A DNA stretch of 64,000 bases from Himantopus leucocephalus (Eukaryota; Chordata; Aves; Charadriiformes; Recurvirostridae): positions 11,677,105 through 11,741,104 of the forward strand of contig RSEF01000020.1 in NCBI GenBank assembly GCA_003993805.1, in the 5' to 3' direction. A model generated the notes under the pieces. It did not search any database and was not told the DNA's origin. It saw only the letters and a program-made list of their open reading frames with translations. Below, one piece after another: positions 34,248-49,080 of the stretch (position 1 is the stretch's first letter; each line of letters begins with the position of its first letter). A program made the translations under genes and the position numbers.

Positions 34248-37200
34248 GTACGTAAGAAGCCAGTGGTACACATTTGCTCATGTTTCTCTACTGTACCAAT
34301 AACTTGCAGTAACATCCAAAATCTGTAAAGTGTTTTTAATCAGTCTTCCTTAGAAGTAATTGATTTTGGGGAGACCAGTAAAGCTGTCTTTATATATGCC
34401 CCTTACACCTTTTACCGCTGCTGCCTGGAGTGAAGTTTACCATTAAAATTCACTAAAAAGTTGCTGTCTTTAGGATTGCATAAAAAGGTGCAGAGCTGGG
34501 CAGAGATTAAAGGATCAGTCCTGCAAACTGTCCGAATGCAACCGATTTTACTTACAAGAGCTTCTGTGGGAAAAACTCACACTGTGGTTTGACTGTGGTC
34601 TGATTCTCATTTGCACAGACTCTGCCATATACTGCTGGAAACGGGCGGGATTCAGTCTCCAGTGGGACTGACCACATGAGAAATGTTTCTTGGGTATGTG
34701 CGAAAAAGACAAACTTTATGAAGGCATCCAGTTGATTAGCTTCATTTAAATCTGAAAAGAATTATAAATTGTTGCTGGTACCTTAATTCCCTTGCATAAT
34801 TATCCGTATAGCCTCTGTATGTATATTTTTGTGGTGAAGAGGTCTTGCGAAAATGCAGTTAATTCAGTGTTTCAGATAAAGAAGGATATTTTAGTTACAA
34901 ATTGTTGTCATAGTAGTTACACAAAAGGATTCAAATATTCTATAACTTGGTATGAATAAAATATTAAAAGATACAGGTGTTGTTCGTGAACCATCAAAGA
35001 GTTTTCCACTGCCACTGTGTTTTATTAAAATGAAAAGAAGAAGAGAAAAGAAAAAAAAAAGAGCCATGTGCTAATCCCTTCCTTTGTTGCTTAAGGGAAA
35101 TTTCAGTATCAAGTAGCAATTTCCATATCATTTGAATAGCAGTTGCAACCCATTGATGTTTAAAGCAAAATGTGCAACTACTGTAATCAGCAAAACAGAT
35201 GCAAATGTCTTTTTTTTAAATGTAGCTCCCAATTTGCTGCGCGTATTAGGTTCAGAGTGGAAAACTTGATCAGATAACTAAAAACATAGAAGACGTTCTT
35301 TCATTTTTTTCGTAGTAATAGTTTGTTCAAAAGCAAGCTGGAGTGAGCCTGGCGAGATGCAGCGGCAGCGTGCGTGAGGGTCCCTGCAGCATCGCAGCAT
35401 CGCAGCCCTCCCTCCCGCCCTCCCTCCGTCCCTCCCGGGCTGCAGAAGGTGCCGCAGCCTGCGCGGCTTTGGAGGTGGGAAAGGGACATGTCTCCTCACT
35501 AATCCCGCTCCTGCCCCTGGGGACAGGAATGGCCTTTTCGTTCAGTTTGTGCCCGGCAGCACCCCAGTGCAAGGCTCTGCACATTTTTGTAAATAAGCAA
35601 TAACAAAAATAAATGACATTTAGCTTTTTGATCCCAGCCCAGGGGGTTTGTTTGTGCGGGGTACAGTGTAGCAGGTTAGATAAAATTCCGCTGAGCTCCC
35701 TGAACCCGGCCTTTGGGTGGCTGGAACCATTCCTCAGAGGGCTTTTTAATTCTAAAAAAACCCTGTAATGGTATGAAGAAAGAGTTTACTTTATGCTTCA
35801 CGTTTCCAAATTAAACAATGGACACGTGTCGATGGTGCTTTTCTGTGCTTGGTGTATCTGAGCCGCTGGCGTAACAACTGCAGCCGGTTAGGGATTTCCG
35901 TCAGAACGATTCCTGAGTGAAACTGCCCTTCTTGGAAAAGGGAAAACTTCTCAGGAAAAGACTTGGGGTTTGCGCAAATTAAGATTAAACTTCTGTTAAA
36001 TAAATTAAATTGATGACAGCTGGGCTATCCACCTGGGTAAAAGGATGCTAGCAATTTCTGTAAGGGGTCCGCTGGTGAAACCCCTCTTGTGCCTGTGTCT
36101 GGGGAGCTGCGCGTGTCCTGGGCAAGGGAGGAAAGTGGGGGTGGCGCAGCCCCCCCCCCCTGCAGCTCCTGCTGCCACGGGGCGGAACAGGCTGCAAAGG
36201 GGGAGGCCCAGGACCTTCCCCATCTTCTTTGAAGTCCCTCCTAATTTTTTTTCCTGGATGGAGAAAGAACATGGAATGGATGAGGCCTCCCAAACAGGTT
36301 GCTGACGGGATGAGAAACTCTGCTTTGCTCCTTCTAAAACACTTTCCTGGAAAAAAGCTGTATTTTTTCTTTTTTTTTAGTATTTTTCCTAATCAGGAGA
36401 CATCTTATGGAAAAGGATTTCCATCTTGTGGTCAGCTGGGGTAATAAAACACTCCTGCTGGGTTTTTTTTTTTCTAGCAAACCAAAATGCTTTTAGTAAG
36501 AAATAATGCAAATCTGTGTAGTTCCTTGTGAAGGTGACTGTTGAAGACCTCACAAAGTCCGCTTGCATTGGTACTTGGGCATGTCTACCTATTAGGAGGT
36601 AAAAATGTTTCAGGATTCGCCCCCTTCAGAAAGTCGTGTTTGGAACAAAACAGATTTGGAAAAGGTATAATATAAACTATTAATGGCAAAATTTTGACAG
36701 ATTGTACAGTATGTCGGCCTCAGGAGCCGTGCACAGGAGCACAGACTCAGAATTATTTGTAGCCTTAACAGAAGAGAGGCAATTACTCCTGAACTTCTGG
36801 GAAAATTTCTATCCAGAGCCAAATAGTGTTGCTTGGATTGTTTTCTATTCCAGGATGACTCTGAGGCTCAGTACAACGTCATCATAACTTCATGCAGATA
36901 TTTGTTCTTCAGGACAAATTTTGAATCTCATGCTCTAATCTCGAAATAGTAAAATGCTGCAGGGTTAAGTGCTGGAGTTCACTGGAAAATCTACTCACTT
37001 CAGTGGGAAAGATTTTTTAACATATTAAAAACAAAACAAATTTGGAAAGGTCATTTTAAATATTAGGAACTGCGACTGAAGGGCAGAGCTGTGTGTGCTG
37101 GAGAAGTTTAGAGCTGCCGGCATTCAGGATCCAGTGTAGGTTATACCTCTGGTGGCCTTTAAATGACCTCTATTGTACCAGCCTACAAATACAGGTGAGG

Positions 37201-38100
37201 CGGATAAAACGGGGTAATTTGGTTCTTATGTTTAATTATCGTCTTATCTGTCCAGTTGTACGCTGTGAAGCCATGGCTGATCGCACTGAAGATATTCTGA
37301 CTTCAGTGAGAGCAGGACCGGCCCTGAATATTTATAACGAGCGTTAAATAAGATCTCAGATCAAATTCTTATAGATACATGTAAGAACTTTATAAGTTCT
37401 TTTTATTTTGAGGGCTTGTAACTAAAGGAGATGTTCAGTGTGTTCCTTAGTGGGTGCCAAAAAGCTTATTTTCAGAAGTGTCTGAGTCTCCGGGAAAAGT
37501 CAATGACTGCTATATTTAATCTGAAGTCTGCAACTTCTGCCGAAATCAAGCCATGTTCTTTTGGTAGGAATAATAAGGAAAAAATCCAGCCCTGATGTGA
37601 AGAATCAGGAACTGTACATATGACATATAACACAGTAATGTAGATTTTTAAAAAACAGTTCAACAAAACCATCTGAGGTTGTGCTTTAAATGTTACCATA
37701 CGGAAAGCAGAAAATGAGGAAAAAATTGTGAACTCTTTGCAGTATTTCGTAAATAGTTTCCAGAAAAACTTACTTCCAAAGTTTGCATGTGGGCCTTGTT
37801 CTGTTGGTAATTGCAGTCAGTGGGAGTTTTTGCAATTGGCTCTACTGAAACAGGATCCAATTTGTTCTTTTTCTTCTTATGTGGAAATATAAATCTTGCA
37901 CCTTAATCACAAGAACACTTAAGGAAGAAAATACTTTGTCCATTTATTAAAAAAAAAAAAAAGTCATTGGAACTACTGGTTAGTTAAAAGCATTAAAAAA
38001 TACTCGAGGAAAAGCTTCCTTAAATCAAATCTCATTTTGCTTTTAGTCCTTCCTGGAGAGTGCTGTGTTTATACCATTTATTTGAAGTGTGAGAACTTTA
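34248..38100. other. No gene seen; GC-rich patch at 35,340-35,500
   Basis: The patch includes a CCCTCCCTCCCGCC-type stretch that yields overlapping ORFs on both strands. A run of ten C lies near 36,151. Nothing else is recognised. Confidence 0.45.
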
Positions 38101-38600
38101 TGTCAGATCAAACCATTAGCAACTCTCCAGGGAGCAAACAGCAAAGCGCCCGGCACAGCTCGGGGCCGCTGTGACGAAATACAGTTTCTACACTTTTGCG
38201 TTTCGCCACAGGAATCAGAAACCGGCCAGAGAGAGGAGCGGGGCAGGTAATTTGGCAACGAAGGGGGCAGCTGAGCCCTCTTGGGGTGGCTGTTGGGCGG
38301 CCGCTGGGGGAGGCAGACTGGGCGCGCTGGGCACCCCCGGCCACCCCCTGGGACTGAGCTTCAGCAGCCGATGAGCGATGTGAATTACGCACCCGGCGGG
38401 CCAGGCTCCTGCGGTCCCTGGGGTCCCTCTCCAGTTTGGGACTGTTCTGGGAATCACAATACGTAGATGGATGGGCATTTCTTCTTTCAAGGTTTTGGGA
38501 GCTCGTGCATGGTCCCTTGCCCGCGGTAAAGCCAGACTGAGGCGCTGTGCTGAACCTGCTGGTGGAGACGGTGGCTGAGGCAGGAACAACTTTTTTCTTC
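38101..38600. other. GC-rich block, no gene recognised
   Basis: Raised GC and some CpG, with a 164-codon minus-strand ORF (38,108-38,602) and a shorter overlapping one in another frame. The predicted product is Ser/Arg/Pro-rich with no domain I know. Composition is enough to explain it. Confidence 0.4.
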
Positions 38601-41189
38601 AATTTACTGGATCGCTTCCCTTCTCTGATTTGAACTACTGAGCTATCATGTCCTTTGAAAAACTTTGCTTCATTTATCTCGTTCTTTGGACCTATAATGT
38701 TACCCAGTGTACTGAATTTGTGTCAGTGAAGTGTTTTATTTGTCCAAAACTGCATTGACAAATGTCCACTTGCTTGTACGGAGGTGAGGTTTGTGCACGT
38801 GCTTGTGTTTTCATTTCAAAAAGTTTGCCCTGCGCAAGTAACTAATACCTGTGTAAGCTCTCCTGTATCCTGTGGTCCTGACAACAGTGGGTGGGCACCG
38901 TCCTCCCTGCTTCTGCCGTTTCCAGCCTTGGAGAGGACTATTTTGTGCACGTTTTGGTTCCCACATCCTCAGCTCTTCAAACTGTGACGAGGGAAAGAAA
39001 TACGGGTGCTTTGGAGAGAGCTGGCTGACAAAAATGGCCTGTTGTTCTTTTCCTTTTATTGCCAGTTGCTAAGAAATGTCTGAAGGAAGCTGTCAAGCAC
39101 ACTTTTGTGGTGTTACTTTCCATATAAATGGCTGCTAGGGTCACCAAAGCAAGAGTGTGGGGTTGTGGAGGAGAGAGGCGGCTGCTCCCAAGGTGAGGAA
39201 CAGCAGGGAGGTGTCCCAAGCGGGTACCAGCAGTGACTTTCAAATTGAGAGGGAGGCATCTATGACACGGGCTCTCCTGGGCATGGTCTGTGCTGGGACA
39301 CATCCGTGAAGAGTTTCTCTTGCCTTGGAAGGGGCTCTCATGGCTGCTCCTCTTGGTTCTGCTTGGACTTGGGAAATCTCGAGTTTTGCAATCCCAGCGC
39401 ACAGAGTGGAAATCAGGTGTCTTGGCAAGTGATGGAGTTGACGGTGCCTCAGAGCAGGGGTTTCACCCGCCTGAAACTCCGGTTGTTTCTATGGTCCAAA
39501 TATGGCACATTTTTTTCATTGGTTTTGTTTTTTCTGTAGTTCCTAAGCTGTGGGTGAGCGCTGTGACACCAGGCTGCCAGCTCTCAACAGCAGCATCCCA
39601 GAAATACTGGTTAATCACTAGTTTATTAGCTTATGGCCTTAGGCAAACCTAAAATCATTAACAGCCCATTTGTTGGGCTAATGACTCTTTTTTACTAGAT
39701 GTATAATTTAATATATGGTAACTTTCATGCTTAATTATGCTCTTCAAAGCTTCTTTTGAAGGAATTTATTTTTCTGCATGCATGTATATAAAAGGGTTGA
39801 GAGCTGGCTGGCTTTGCTTGCCTGCTACTCTGTGTTAAAACCTAGACAGTTTATTTAAGAAGATTTTAATTTAGATATGGGTATTTCCTCCTTTGCCTGT
39901 TCTTTCAATATTTTTATCTTTGAGTGCCTGAAAAATAAATAATGGGGAATTACCAACACATTTAAAATGGCATCCTTTTATGCCCCGTTGTGGCTTGCTA
40001 CATTGTTTTGGACAAGACGTAAACCCAAAGTCCTGATCAACAGGGCCATTGTGCCAGCAGTTTCCAAATGAATGCGAGTCCTGATCTCAGTGTCCTGGCC
40101 GCGTTCCAGCCTGGTTCACATTTTACTCAGCGGCAAGTCCCACTTCTGTTCTCGCTAACCTCACTGGGAACAGGGACAGACCACTGTAAAGTGCTGCTAA
40201 TCCCACGTGCCATTTGCATGCAGCACTTGTAAAGCATTCTGGGATCAGTTTGGATGAAAAAGGCTATGCGTGTAAGATGTTTTTCATTGGCATCCCAAAT
40301 CCCGTACTATGTCAATGAAAGAAGGTTATGACTTTGTCAATCGCGATAATTTTTTTGAGCTAGGCAGCTGATTGAAAAGGATAATAAAAATGAATTTGAT
40401 TTTCTTTCTGTGAGCTCTGGTGTCCCCTTCATGGAGATTAAAAGTTTCCCGGTACTGTTTTCAGCTCCACAGAGCAAGCAAAAGATAATCTCCTGCTTGG
40501 ATATACTCACACTGTTGCGATCCACTAATAGGATCGCCATACAGTTTTGACTTAACAGGCGCTGGGAGAGGATAATCCTGTTTATTCGGTCATCCAAAAC
40601 ACTGATGAGCTGAGATAATCAGTGGGCTGAGAGCAGGGGAGGAGGAGGGATGTGTGAGGTTCTCTCTGCCCCGGTGGTTCATCTGGTCAGATGCTTAGTG
40701 CTGGGGAATGGCTTCGTCTCATTACTGCAGCCCCGACAGGGCGCGGGAGAGCACCGAAAACCTCCTCATGCCACAAGGCACGGGGAGGCCAACCTGATGA
40801 AAGAATAGCATTTGGCAGAGTCTGATCCAGGTGTTGTGCTCAACAGTTTTAAATTGTTCTTTTTGTGACTGATTTAATATAGAAAGACTCAGATAAGTGT
40901 CTGAGTGGCCCCATCAGGTACTTTGTACAAAATGCTTTGGCTACCAGGTGGCATTGAGTGTGTGGTAAATGGATCATCTCCCCATACTCACTCACATTTG
41001 GAAAGTTAAATAGAGCTGGTATCTTGTACTTAGATCCAAATTTGCTAAAAGTACAACTAACGCCGTTTTTGCTAGACACGAGACACTGCTTTTTCATAGG
41101 ACATTGAATATTTGTATGCGGCCACGAGATATCTGTGAAGGTAGAAGCTCATTCTGCAAATCTCTTTCAAACAAATATAATCTGTAAGA
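38601..41189. other. No gene seen
   Basis: ORFs on opposite strands overlap near 38,980-39,650 without recognisable domains. No repeat family identified. Confidence 0.5.
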
Positions 41190-41270
41190 TCCTTTCCCTG
41201 TTGGGGTTGGACTAGATGATCTCCAGAGGTCCCTTCCAACCCTGACCATTCTGTGATTCTGTGATCTAGA
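41190..41270 (+). mobile_element. CR1 LINE 3' fragment, about 80 bp
   Basis: GGGGTTGGACTAGATGATCT, GGTCCCTTCCAACCCTGACC, then ATTCTGTGATTCTGTGAT; a short plus-strand CR1 tail. Confidence 0.92.
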
Positions 41271-44200
41271 GATATGCCTTGAAACTGGGGTGTACAGAAT
41301 CTCTTGAGAGGGCACATTAGTGAGCTTTCAAAGGATTTTCTTCTTCTGTTCTTGTGATCATTAAAGCTTTCACACTTCATACTATATCCTAATCACTTGC
41401 CCATTAATTTATTGGCTTGGGTTTCTGTGAAAGGCCCTATCTTCACTTCTATTCTATCTTGGTCAATGTACATATTTAGCCGTCAATACTTTGCTATTGT
41501 AGATATTTTTGTATTTATAAAATTAACTTTTACAGCTGACATGAGCCATGGATTAACTTCAAATAGTGATGTTGACTTGTAAGCCTTATTTTATGATCTC
41601 TGAGCTGTCATAGTCCAGATGACAGGTTTATAGTTTGGGAAGCCAGTAGCAATGGCTGAGCAATTGCTCACTGGTTGTTATAACTAATGCACTGTAGCTA
41701 GGTGCAACTCCTCACCATGGTGACACTTGCAAATATTGAACACACATAAAAAGATTCATGGGACCCAGTATAATGCTTACTTTAATTAATATTTTACAAG
41801 ATACTAGCTTTATTTAACTTTCCAAATGTGAGTGGATATGGGGAGACGATCCAAAGGACAGAATGTTGCTATGTAAAATTTATAGGCCCTCATGTTTGTG
41901 TGCTTGTTTTTAAAATAAAATTTTAAAAATATGTTTGTTTTTTTTTCATCTCTCCCTGCTGGCAGGTGTTCAGGGCCCTGCAAGTGGCTTCTGTGGATTT
42001 TTTTTTGTGTGGGCATTGAATGATGAACTCCGAAAAGTGGCGTTCTTGCTCTCCTGCCTTCCTCCCTCCCTTTGCATTCAAATGCCATCAGTATTGCAGG
42101 GCTGTGTTCTTCCAGAAAGTGCTTCAGGATACCCCGTGCAGAGAGCACCGTGCTGCGGCACAGCCCCGGTGGGAAGTGCACAGCATCACTCTCTATCCGC
42201 TGTAGGCAAGCATTGATGTACCCCAACCATCAGACCCTTCAGACTCGAGATTTAGCCATTTTGCCCTGAAGAAATGACATGTTTTGGGCAAGTACCACCA
42301 GGTTCTTGACTAGGGTTGGCAGGAAATACAGGAGTATGGTGGTTGCAGACCTTTGGGGCTCTGTGAGTCACTTCTAAAGAAACAGCAAGGGTTAACCAGG
42401 ATTAACGACCCTTCTGGCACTGGATATAAGCGGTTTTGTAAATATATAAAAAAATCCTGTAGGGTTTGCAAACTGGAAACGACTGATGTTATTCGATGGG
42501 TTGAAGTGGTTTTGCTAGGTGTAGTACTTCTGAAATCAGCCCCCAGGGAGCAGCAGTAAAGCAGCACAGGCTTCGTCTGGTTTCTTGAGTCACTGCAGGG
42601 ACAGAGCGGGTTTCCCCTCTGCTCAGCTTCTGCAAGTTGCCTACCCTGCCTGGCTGCAGTTCAGCCCCCACCTTGGGACACTCTGGGCAGCCCGTCTTGC
42701 TGGAGAGGACACTGTGGAGGTGGCTGTCCCTGATCTTCCTTCCACCCAACAGGGCCGTATAGCCAGCGTGCAACGAGGACCGAGCACCCAGTGATGCCCG
42801 TTCATTAGCTAAACAATGCCAAGCTTCCCTCCACCATGGCTACCCGCGGCTGCTGTTGATGCAGAAAGCTGCTTTTGTGGTACCAGAATCAGCCTCTGGA
42901 TGGAGATGAGCTATAGCTGAAGCTGGTGCTGGGTCGGTGATGCTGGAGACGTTAATCTGTGAATGCTATGCTTCCAGGAGGTCCTTTATAATGCTCCAGT
43001 GCTTTCTGCTTCCCAAACACTATGGGAAATGCAAACAGCCATGGCAGCAAAATGTTCCCGTAGGAAATTAGCCACAAGGCTGTACTTAAGAAGTGGGCTG
43101 TTGTGATGAGTTTATTCCAGATTTCCATGCACTTTAACTGGAATTCATTATACCTTAGAATCTACCTACAGACCAGGAAGAAGTTTCACCTGACAGAGGA
43201 TGCATCAACCCATCTACCTAGATGGTGGTTGCGCCATCCGTAGAAGTGATCGTATCCAGGTACTTTCCCTTTGGTTGTGTCCTAACAACCTGACATATCA
43301 CTTCACATTCACAGCCATGCCCTCTTATAGCAATGACACGATGACCAACAAGGAGGAGGCTTGTGAGCGCATAGCTTCACAATGTGGAAACCCCTGAAGA
43401 AAAACTGTTTCTCAATGCTTATATAGAAATTTCCCTTCTACATCTAAGATTTCCTTTTGTAATTTTTCCAACCGTAACTGTAAAGAAGCAGACATTATCA
43501 CATCATTTAAACTCATGAGCATTCTTCTGTAAGCAAGGAAAAAAATGGCCCATAGTCACTCCTGTTTGTCACATGACTCAAAGAAATGCCCATTAGCTCC
43601 AAACCATTTTATATAAAATTGAGAGCAATGAAGACACTGGCGGCACTTTTACTTGTCTATACTGAATCCTGCAGAGGTGGCAGAGAAAAAACTCCTGCAT
43701 TACTAAAATGGTAAATTCCTCTTCACATTAATATAAAATACTTTTAGAGTGATGAAAATATTTGGGTTCACTCCAGTGTGGTTTTCCCTGCATGGTTGGT
43801 TTTTGCGTATCTTTCAGCTTGCTCTTTGTAATTCATTTCCAGTTGGGTTTTTTTTTCTTTCCGAGTCTGACATATAGCATGATGTTACAGATTCTGGCCT
43901 GTGACAGCTTGAGGACTACGTTTATTTGTTTAGACAAAATCTCATTCCTTCCAAGTCTATTTTAAACGCCATGGAAACCTTCTCTTAGTTCTGAGGTTTT
44001 GTTTGTCGTCGTTAGTTGTTACAAACCTATGCTCAAGGTCAGCGTTGGCTCAACCATCCTTTGCGGGAAGCATCCTCCGCAGTCCAGGGATGGCTTCGGG
44101 AAGTCGTGAGGGGATGATGAGAGGAAAGGAAGATGGAGGGATAAAAACTTTTTCTAGATGATTTGAAAGGTTTTTTTTTCTCTGAAATGTGCCCAACCAG

Positions 44201-47200
44201 AAGTAACCACGAGGCAGGAGCCGAAAGCTGAAACTGTGCAACACTCAAGCCTGGCCCAGCCCAATGTCAGGGGACAATCTCTGGTGAGTTTTGTTTCTTC
44301 CTCTGTCCTCACCGTTGGGAACACGCCATGATTTAAAACCACCGTAGCATTAACTGCCCCATTACACAAAGCAGAAAGCTGAGTGACTGACCTCATCACT
44401 TAGAACAAGTGTTTTAATGCTGGCCAAAGTTCAAATCAATCAAAAGGTCGAACTTGTTTAAGGCAGTGAGTGATAAGAGAGGGGATGGCTCAGGAAGCTC
44501 ATTTCCAGCCGTTGGAGTAGAGCCAGCCTGGCTGCAGGAAAAACTCCAGATAGCACAAACCCTGGAAAACAGTGGCAGCTCAGAAACTGAGGGCTGAGCC
44601 TCCCCTTGCTGGAGTCAGCGGCTGGAGGGAATTCCCACCAAATTCAATAGAAGAAAACCGGACCCTGGTGAATAGGACTTCAGGTAATTCTCCTGGCAAG
44701 GCCTGGTCAGGAGTCAGGTCACAGTTTCCTTAAATGTGGTGAGGTTTTCAGTCAGGTGGGGGAATGGACTTTTAGAGGGAAATGTGATTTTTTTCTAGCT
44801 GAAAGACTTATCCCGGTGAGGAAGGAAAGACCAAGGCTGCATTTGTAATTAAGTGTGCTCATAGCATAGCAGTGCTCTGAAATGGCAGATCTCTGGTGGC
44901 ATCTCCATCAGCATGGGCACGGTGGTTAAAGAGAGACGTGCAAAACTTCTGGGCATTAAGAGAAGTCTGAGGGAAGCTGAATCTGTCTGAAAAAAGAGGA
45001 CAGCTTATCCCCTTTGGGAGGGGTGAGAGGGAAGAGGAAAATCATACCTTGCTCAGTTGAGACTGGAACAGACCTTTTTCCCACACTATCAGAGGCAGAG
45101 TTTTTCCCTCCCAGTGTTTTCTTCTTTGCAGGGCAGAACATGAGCTCTGTGGAGAACTTATCTTCTGGTTCCATGTGGGGCTGCTCAGCACCTCCAGCAG
45201 CTCTTCGGAGAACTCTTTCCACAGCTTGTACTGGCTGCTTTTCCGAGGATCTAGTGGCTTTATTTAAAACCAACCAGAAAAAAAAAAATAGAAGAGGGAG
45301 TGAGGACCTCTTAGAGTATGTTCCTGCCATTTGAATTATGATGGGGAACATTACTGGGGAGCTAGAAAGCCCATTAGCCTCCATGGCACATGGCCATGCT
45401 TTCATAAGCTTGCAAAGGATGGATTTTTATATATATATTTTTTTTATTTTTTTTTTTTTTGTCAAAGAAAGCATTCTCCAAGGGCCAACTACTGAAAAAA
45501 TCCCTGGCCTTTTTGGCAGAATTCCCTGTTACTTACATAGCCAGGATTTTACGTGCTCCAGCTTTTGTGTCACGTTCTCAACACATCCAGGGCCAAATGA
45601 AGATCTTTTGACTCAGGGCTGAATCTGACCCTTTTTCTTGTATGGAAAAGATGTAAATAATTTATGGGCGGATGAAGAAAGGTGATGCTTGGGATGAAGA
45701 AAGGTGGCGCAGGCTGCTGGCCTGGTGTTAAGAAGAAGGATGGGTTGAGGACCAAGCCACAGACCTGCTGTTTTGCAGGACCACTATTGCTTTTTAGATC
45801 TGATGGGAAGTGGGAGAAGGACCAACAGACTGGGAGGGAGGCTACAGCAGCTCGGGGCTGCGCTGGTGGATGGACACCAACTCATTTGTGTTATTGCTCT
45901 TATCTAACTGAAAGAGAACAGTAACTGAGAGCAACATGGCTGCCTCTGTGCTCAGTCCTTCAGAAGCACTGACACGGTGCAGGCAACAGGCATTTTGTGA
46001 TATTCTGAGCCTCTTTTTTGTTGATGATGGTCTTCTCAGCAGGGAGCAATACCGTGCCCCCAGGTTTGCCAAGCTGGTGGCCACTGCACAGTGGCTGCTC
46101 CCCATAAACATTGCCATGGCAGTAGGAAATACAGGATCTCCCTCGGAAGGCAGGCGACATCACAGACCTCGGACTTGGGTGAAGACCAGGCAAAAGTCTC
46201 CTGCGGACCAGCTCCAGACTGCTCAGCCCAGGAGGGTGTCTGCCCATCCCGTCCCTCCAGCCACAGAGGTTACGTCTGCTCTGCTTTTTACTCACCCTCA
46301 ACTTCACTACTGGCAAAACCAGTACCAGCAGCGATGCTGCAGCAGAGAATGGTTTTTTCCTGAGCTCTGATTCATGAAACCAGATGCGCCCATGCTTTTT
46401 TCAAGCTCATTTGAATGTATGCAATGGACTTCTAGCTTTGCAAAATCATCAGTTACCAGATGTCTTTTAAATTGTAAACCTCTGTAGCCAGAGGTTAAAA
46501 CTGTGTCAAAACACTCACTGATAAGAATTTCTAGTACACTTAAAATACGCTATGATTTCCTCCAGCTCTTTCCCCTGAAAAGTTCTCTCATGGAAATTTT
46601 ATGGCTCACAAAAGATTTGCCACCCGCCCATTGCTATAGTTTCAGTCCCAGATTTACTGATAAATGCTTTTAATAATTAACAGTTGCAGGGGCTCCGTAC
46701 CTCTGTCTGACAGAGACCTCATCTCTCTGACAGTAGAAAAAGGCCTATTGTAAGTGGAAGAGCCGTGAGGGCTGTATGCTGGTGGAAGGTACCTGCAGCT
46801 GTACAGTCTGGGTCCAAATGCAGATCTTCCCCTGTGGTTGAAGCTGTTCATAAGCAGAATTTTGTCCTGGGCCCACTTTTGAGCTCGAGATAGCCGGAGG
46901 AGCAGGGATGCTTGCAGGGTTCCTAAGGTAAAGGAGGTTTTGGGGCTGAATGGGGCTGGGAAGGAGCTGTGCAAGTGGAAAGGATGAGCAGGTTGGGCTG
47001 TGACTTTCCTTCTTAACCCGTCCCTCCAGGGTCTCATCCAGCCTCTGTGCTGGCTACCAAAAGCTCATACTGAGTGGCTATTTTGGGATAAAGCAACACC
47101 GAGAATTACTTTAGAGATGTTTGGAGAGGGACTTAATAAAATCAACTAATACGGTTTGACATGCTGAAGATTAGAAAGAGCCATTCCAAACATCTGCCCT

Positions 47201-48589
47201 GACCTCAGAGATGGGAGGCTCAATGGAGACACGCGTGTCCTGGGGCTGGGATGCCCTCTCCTGGGATGGCCGGTGGGACACGGCCCGCCACTGCGAGCTG
47301 CACAGACAGCTCACCTCTTCACAAAGCCACCTCTGAACTGAGGGCAAACCAGCAGCATAACTGGGCACTCGCTGTTGGCCTTAAAAGAAAAAAAAAAAGC
47401 AAAAAACAGCCGAAAAAAGGCAGCTGTAAGCTGTTGTGTGTTGGGGGGCTGGGAGCAGCCAAGCTCTCCGTGCCGCAGGCAGCTGGGGGTGGGAACTTCA
47501 GCAGTTGTCCCCCTGTAAATCATCCTGTCCCTGGACCAGAAGGCTCACGTGGTTTGCGCTGGGGGAGCGGGGGTCCCCGCCGACAGCCGGGCGAGCTCCG
47601 CTGAAACAGCAGAGCCGCCGCACCGCCCTCGCCCCTTGTTATGGGCACAACTACCAATCGCCCTGCGCTTTCAGCTTCTGGTTTTGTTTTGATGTTTGTT
47701 TTTTTTTCCCCCCCCTTTTTTGTCATAGGACCAGCCCAGAATAGAATCACGAGATCGGTGCTTATTACTTTCCAAATAATCTATACACTGTTTTTAGTGC
47801 TGACACTGTGTATGAAGGGCTGTGTCACTGCTGCGCTCATGTTTCCATGTGACACTGAAGCTTACTTGTTTTTTCCCGTTTCATAACGAATAAGTGAAAT
47901 GAGTTTGACAGCCTTGGTTTCAGCTTTAGCTGTTGGTTCCCATGTCACAGATAGGCTCAGCTAGCAGCAAATTCTTGTCAGGAGAAGAGAATTACAGTTC
48001 AGGCTTGAAATGTGCTAGCATCCAGTGCAAAGTTTCAAGTTCTTGACCAAAGTTAGATAAAGTTGGCTGAAAGTGTGACGTTTGAAATACATTATCTATT
48101 TATCTTTTCCTTCCGACCAAAAATACCTACAGTAGAAGTATGTGCCTTATTTGCATCCGAGCAGAGAACAGTTGAGCTCCTCTAAAGAAAAGAGTAAACA
48201 CAGCATTTTACATATTTTGGGGTGTGTTTTTTTTTAAATCTGTGCAACTCTCCCTCTCCTTATATGTATCTATATTACTTATATTAAAAAAAAGAAAAAA
48301 TTGCATGTGTATATACACATATCTTTAAAGAAAACAGAATGATTGGTTTTCAAGGTGTAGGAAAGCTTATTTAACTGGTAATAAGGAAAAAATGCGAGCT
48401 CTCCCACAGTAGTCATTAATAGCTCCGAGTTCCAGACCGAGTACAGATGGAGCTTTGATATTATCACAGTTTTGCAGTGAGTATGTGCTGCATATCCTGC
48501 TGCTAATCCTGTGGTGGAAATCAGCTCCTCTTTAACACCTGGTGCCAAGACACAACCATTTGCCTGAACCTGACACAACTGATTTCAGC
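41271..48589. other. No gene seen
   Basis: Mixed composition. It holds short poly-T/A runs (41,937, 45,440, 47,388, 47,700), a small direct repeat GGATGAAGAAAGGTG near 45,668 and 45,690, and scattered ORFs without recognised domains. Confidence 0.5.
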
Positions 48590-49080
48590 TGCAGCCTATG
48601 CAGCCTGATGGGCTGGATTTGGGCAGATCCCAGCTGGGTAAGTCAACGCCGGCCACTTTCTCCGACTTGTGCTGTGTGCTGAGGTCCTCCGGTACAACAG
48701 CTCCTCCGGAGCCGCCGTTCTGGGCTGCCCTCCTGGGTCGCTTTCAGCTCGGCTATTTATTCAAGCTCCGTTTTTCTATGCTCATTGGGGACCGCTCCTC
48801 CCCTCCGGGCACACAGAAAGAGGATTTGTTTTTAGACAATGTTTTTAGTTATAGTTTCCAGCGGGATGAGCTATCTCACACCGCGGCTTGGGCGAGGGAG
48901 GAACAGCATGTGAAATACAGCAGCTTCTGGGGTCAAGTGAAGAGCGAGCGCCTGCGGAGCTGACAGCCCCCCGGGCTCTCCGCTGCGGCCCCCCCCCGGG
49001 CTTCCTCAGGGCGATGCTGTTCGCTGAGCCCCCCCCGGCCGGCTGTGGCCGGGCAGGGAGCGACGGCGCTCAAAAAACTG
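48590..49080. other. GC-rich block with poly-C runs
   Basis: GC rises sharply, with runs of nine and eight C near 48,989 and 49,030. A 121-codon plus-strand ORF (48,598-48,963) shows no known domain. The C runs could form G-quadruplexes on the minus strand (inference). Confidence 0.4.

Noticed and set aside
38108..38602. 164-codon minus-strand ORF
   Set aside because: GC-rich block with overlapping ORFs, no known domain, no splice or promoter support.
48598..48963. 121-codon plus-strand ORF
   Set aside because: No recognisable domain; raised GC content explains the lack of stops.
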